Source of the DNA: Candidatus Krumholzibacteriota bacterium
Lineage (GTDB): Bacteria > Krumholzibacteriota > Krumholzibacteriia > Krumholzibacteriales > Krumholzibacteriaceae
Reading direction: 5' to 3'
DNA length: 7,818 nucleotides
Assembly: GCA_030613345.1 (NCBI GenBank)
Contig: JAUWMD010000116.1
Coordinates: forward strand, 1 to 7,818
The notes beneath the pieces were generated by a model that was not told where the DNA came from, did not search any database, and was given only the letters and a program-made list of their open reading frames with translations. Made by a program: the position numbers and the translations under genes. How positions within the stretch are numbered: the first letter of the stretch is position 1; each line of letters opens with the position of its first letter. Below are positions 7,566 through 7,818 of the stretch, one piece after another.

Positions 7566-7818
7566 CTAGCGCATAAGAATCATCTTTTTCGCAGACGTCT
7601 GCTTGCCCGCGGTCAACCGATAGAAATACACACCCGAAGCGACCGTTCGCCCGCTATCGTCCCCGCCGTTCCACTCGATCTGATGCCTGCCTGCCTCCAC
7701 TGGCCTGTCGATGAGCCTCCGCACGAGACGCCCCGCGAGATCGTAGATATCAATTCTTACGTGCTCTGAACTCGGCAGTGAAAACGCGATCGTCGTCTGT
7801 GGAGTGAAAGGATTGGGG
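7566..7818 (-). CDS. C-terminal end of a secreted protein with FlgD-Ig/T9SS-like sorting domain (partial)
   Basis: Only the last 83 residues are visible; the rest lies beyond the right edge. Read from 7817 down to the TAG at 7568-7566, the segment begins PNPFTPQTTIAFSLP, then has VRIDIYDLAGRLVRRL, AGRHQIEWNGGDDSGR, TVASGVYFYRLTAG and ends KKMILMR. This is the standard pattern of the roughly 80-residue FlgD-Ig-like or type IX secretion type A C-terminal domain that ends many extracellular or surface proteins in FCB-group bacteria. The domain is a beta sandwich that serves for export or surface attachment and says nothing about the activity of the missing N-terminal part. The domain is complete or nearly so here. 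The gene is convergent with the PpiD-like gene, with 55 bp between the stop codons. Confidence 0.88.
   Translation of the reverse strand, partial: PNPFTPQTTIAFSLPSSEHVRIDIYDLAGRLVRRLIDRPVEAGRHQIEWNGGDDSGRTVASGVYFYRLTAGKQTSAKKMILMR

Overview
The window is GC-rich bacterial DNA, densely coded, with four protein genes and no RNA genes, mobile elements or CRISPR arrays that I can see. The C-terminal domain encoded at the right edge (PNPF start, GRLVRRL, GVYFYRL, final KKMILMR) is the FlgD-Ig/T9SS-like sorting domain found on secreted proteins of the FCB superphylum and related candidate phyla (Eisenbacteria, Krumholzibacteriota, Latescibacteria, Zixibacteria). Together with the high GC, an M23 peptidase with a long beta-rich tail and a PpiD-like chaperone, it suggests an uncultured FCB-group bacterium with two membranes. 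That placement is inference; no marker here fixes the phylum.

Layout. Positions 1-3280 (minus strand) hold the first 1093 residues of the replicative DNA polymerase III alpha subunit, DnaE, whose C-terminus runs off the left edge. Upstream of it, 22 bp away on the same strand, lies a 754-residue exported M23 metallopeptidase (3303-5567); the two probably form one transcription unit read leftward. A 146-bp intergenic region (5568-5713) carries candidate divergent promoters. Reading rightward, 5714-7510 encodes a membrane-anchored SurA/PpiD-type periplasmic peptidyl-prolyl isomerase chaperone of 598 residues. Convergent with it, the end of a secreted-protein gene (7566-7818, minus strand) enters from the right edge; the 55 bp between the two stop codons show no clear terminator.

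How the genes fit together. Three of the four products act outside the cytoplasm: a cell-wall endopeptidase, a chaperone that folds exported proteins, and a secreted protein with a C-terminal sorting domain. DnaE, the core replicative enzyme, seems linked to the peptidase only by operon position.

I see no convincing undescribed system. The points most worth a second look are molecular details of known families: DnaE keeps all nine PHP metal-ligand positions, which predicts built-in proofreading; the PpiD-like protein is built of three parvulin-like modules in which the usual histidines are split between modules; and the M23 peptidase is a large multi-domain form cotranscribed with dnaE. The long open frames opposite dnaE, the peptidase and the chaperone are GC-driven shadows.
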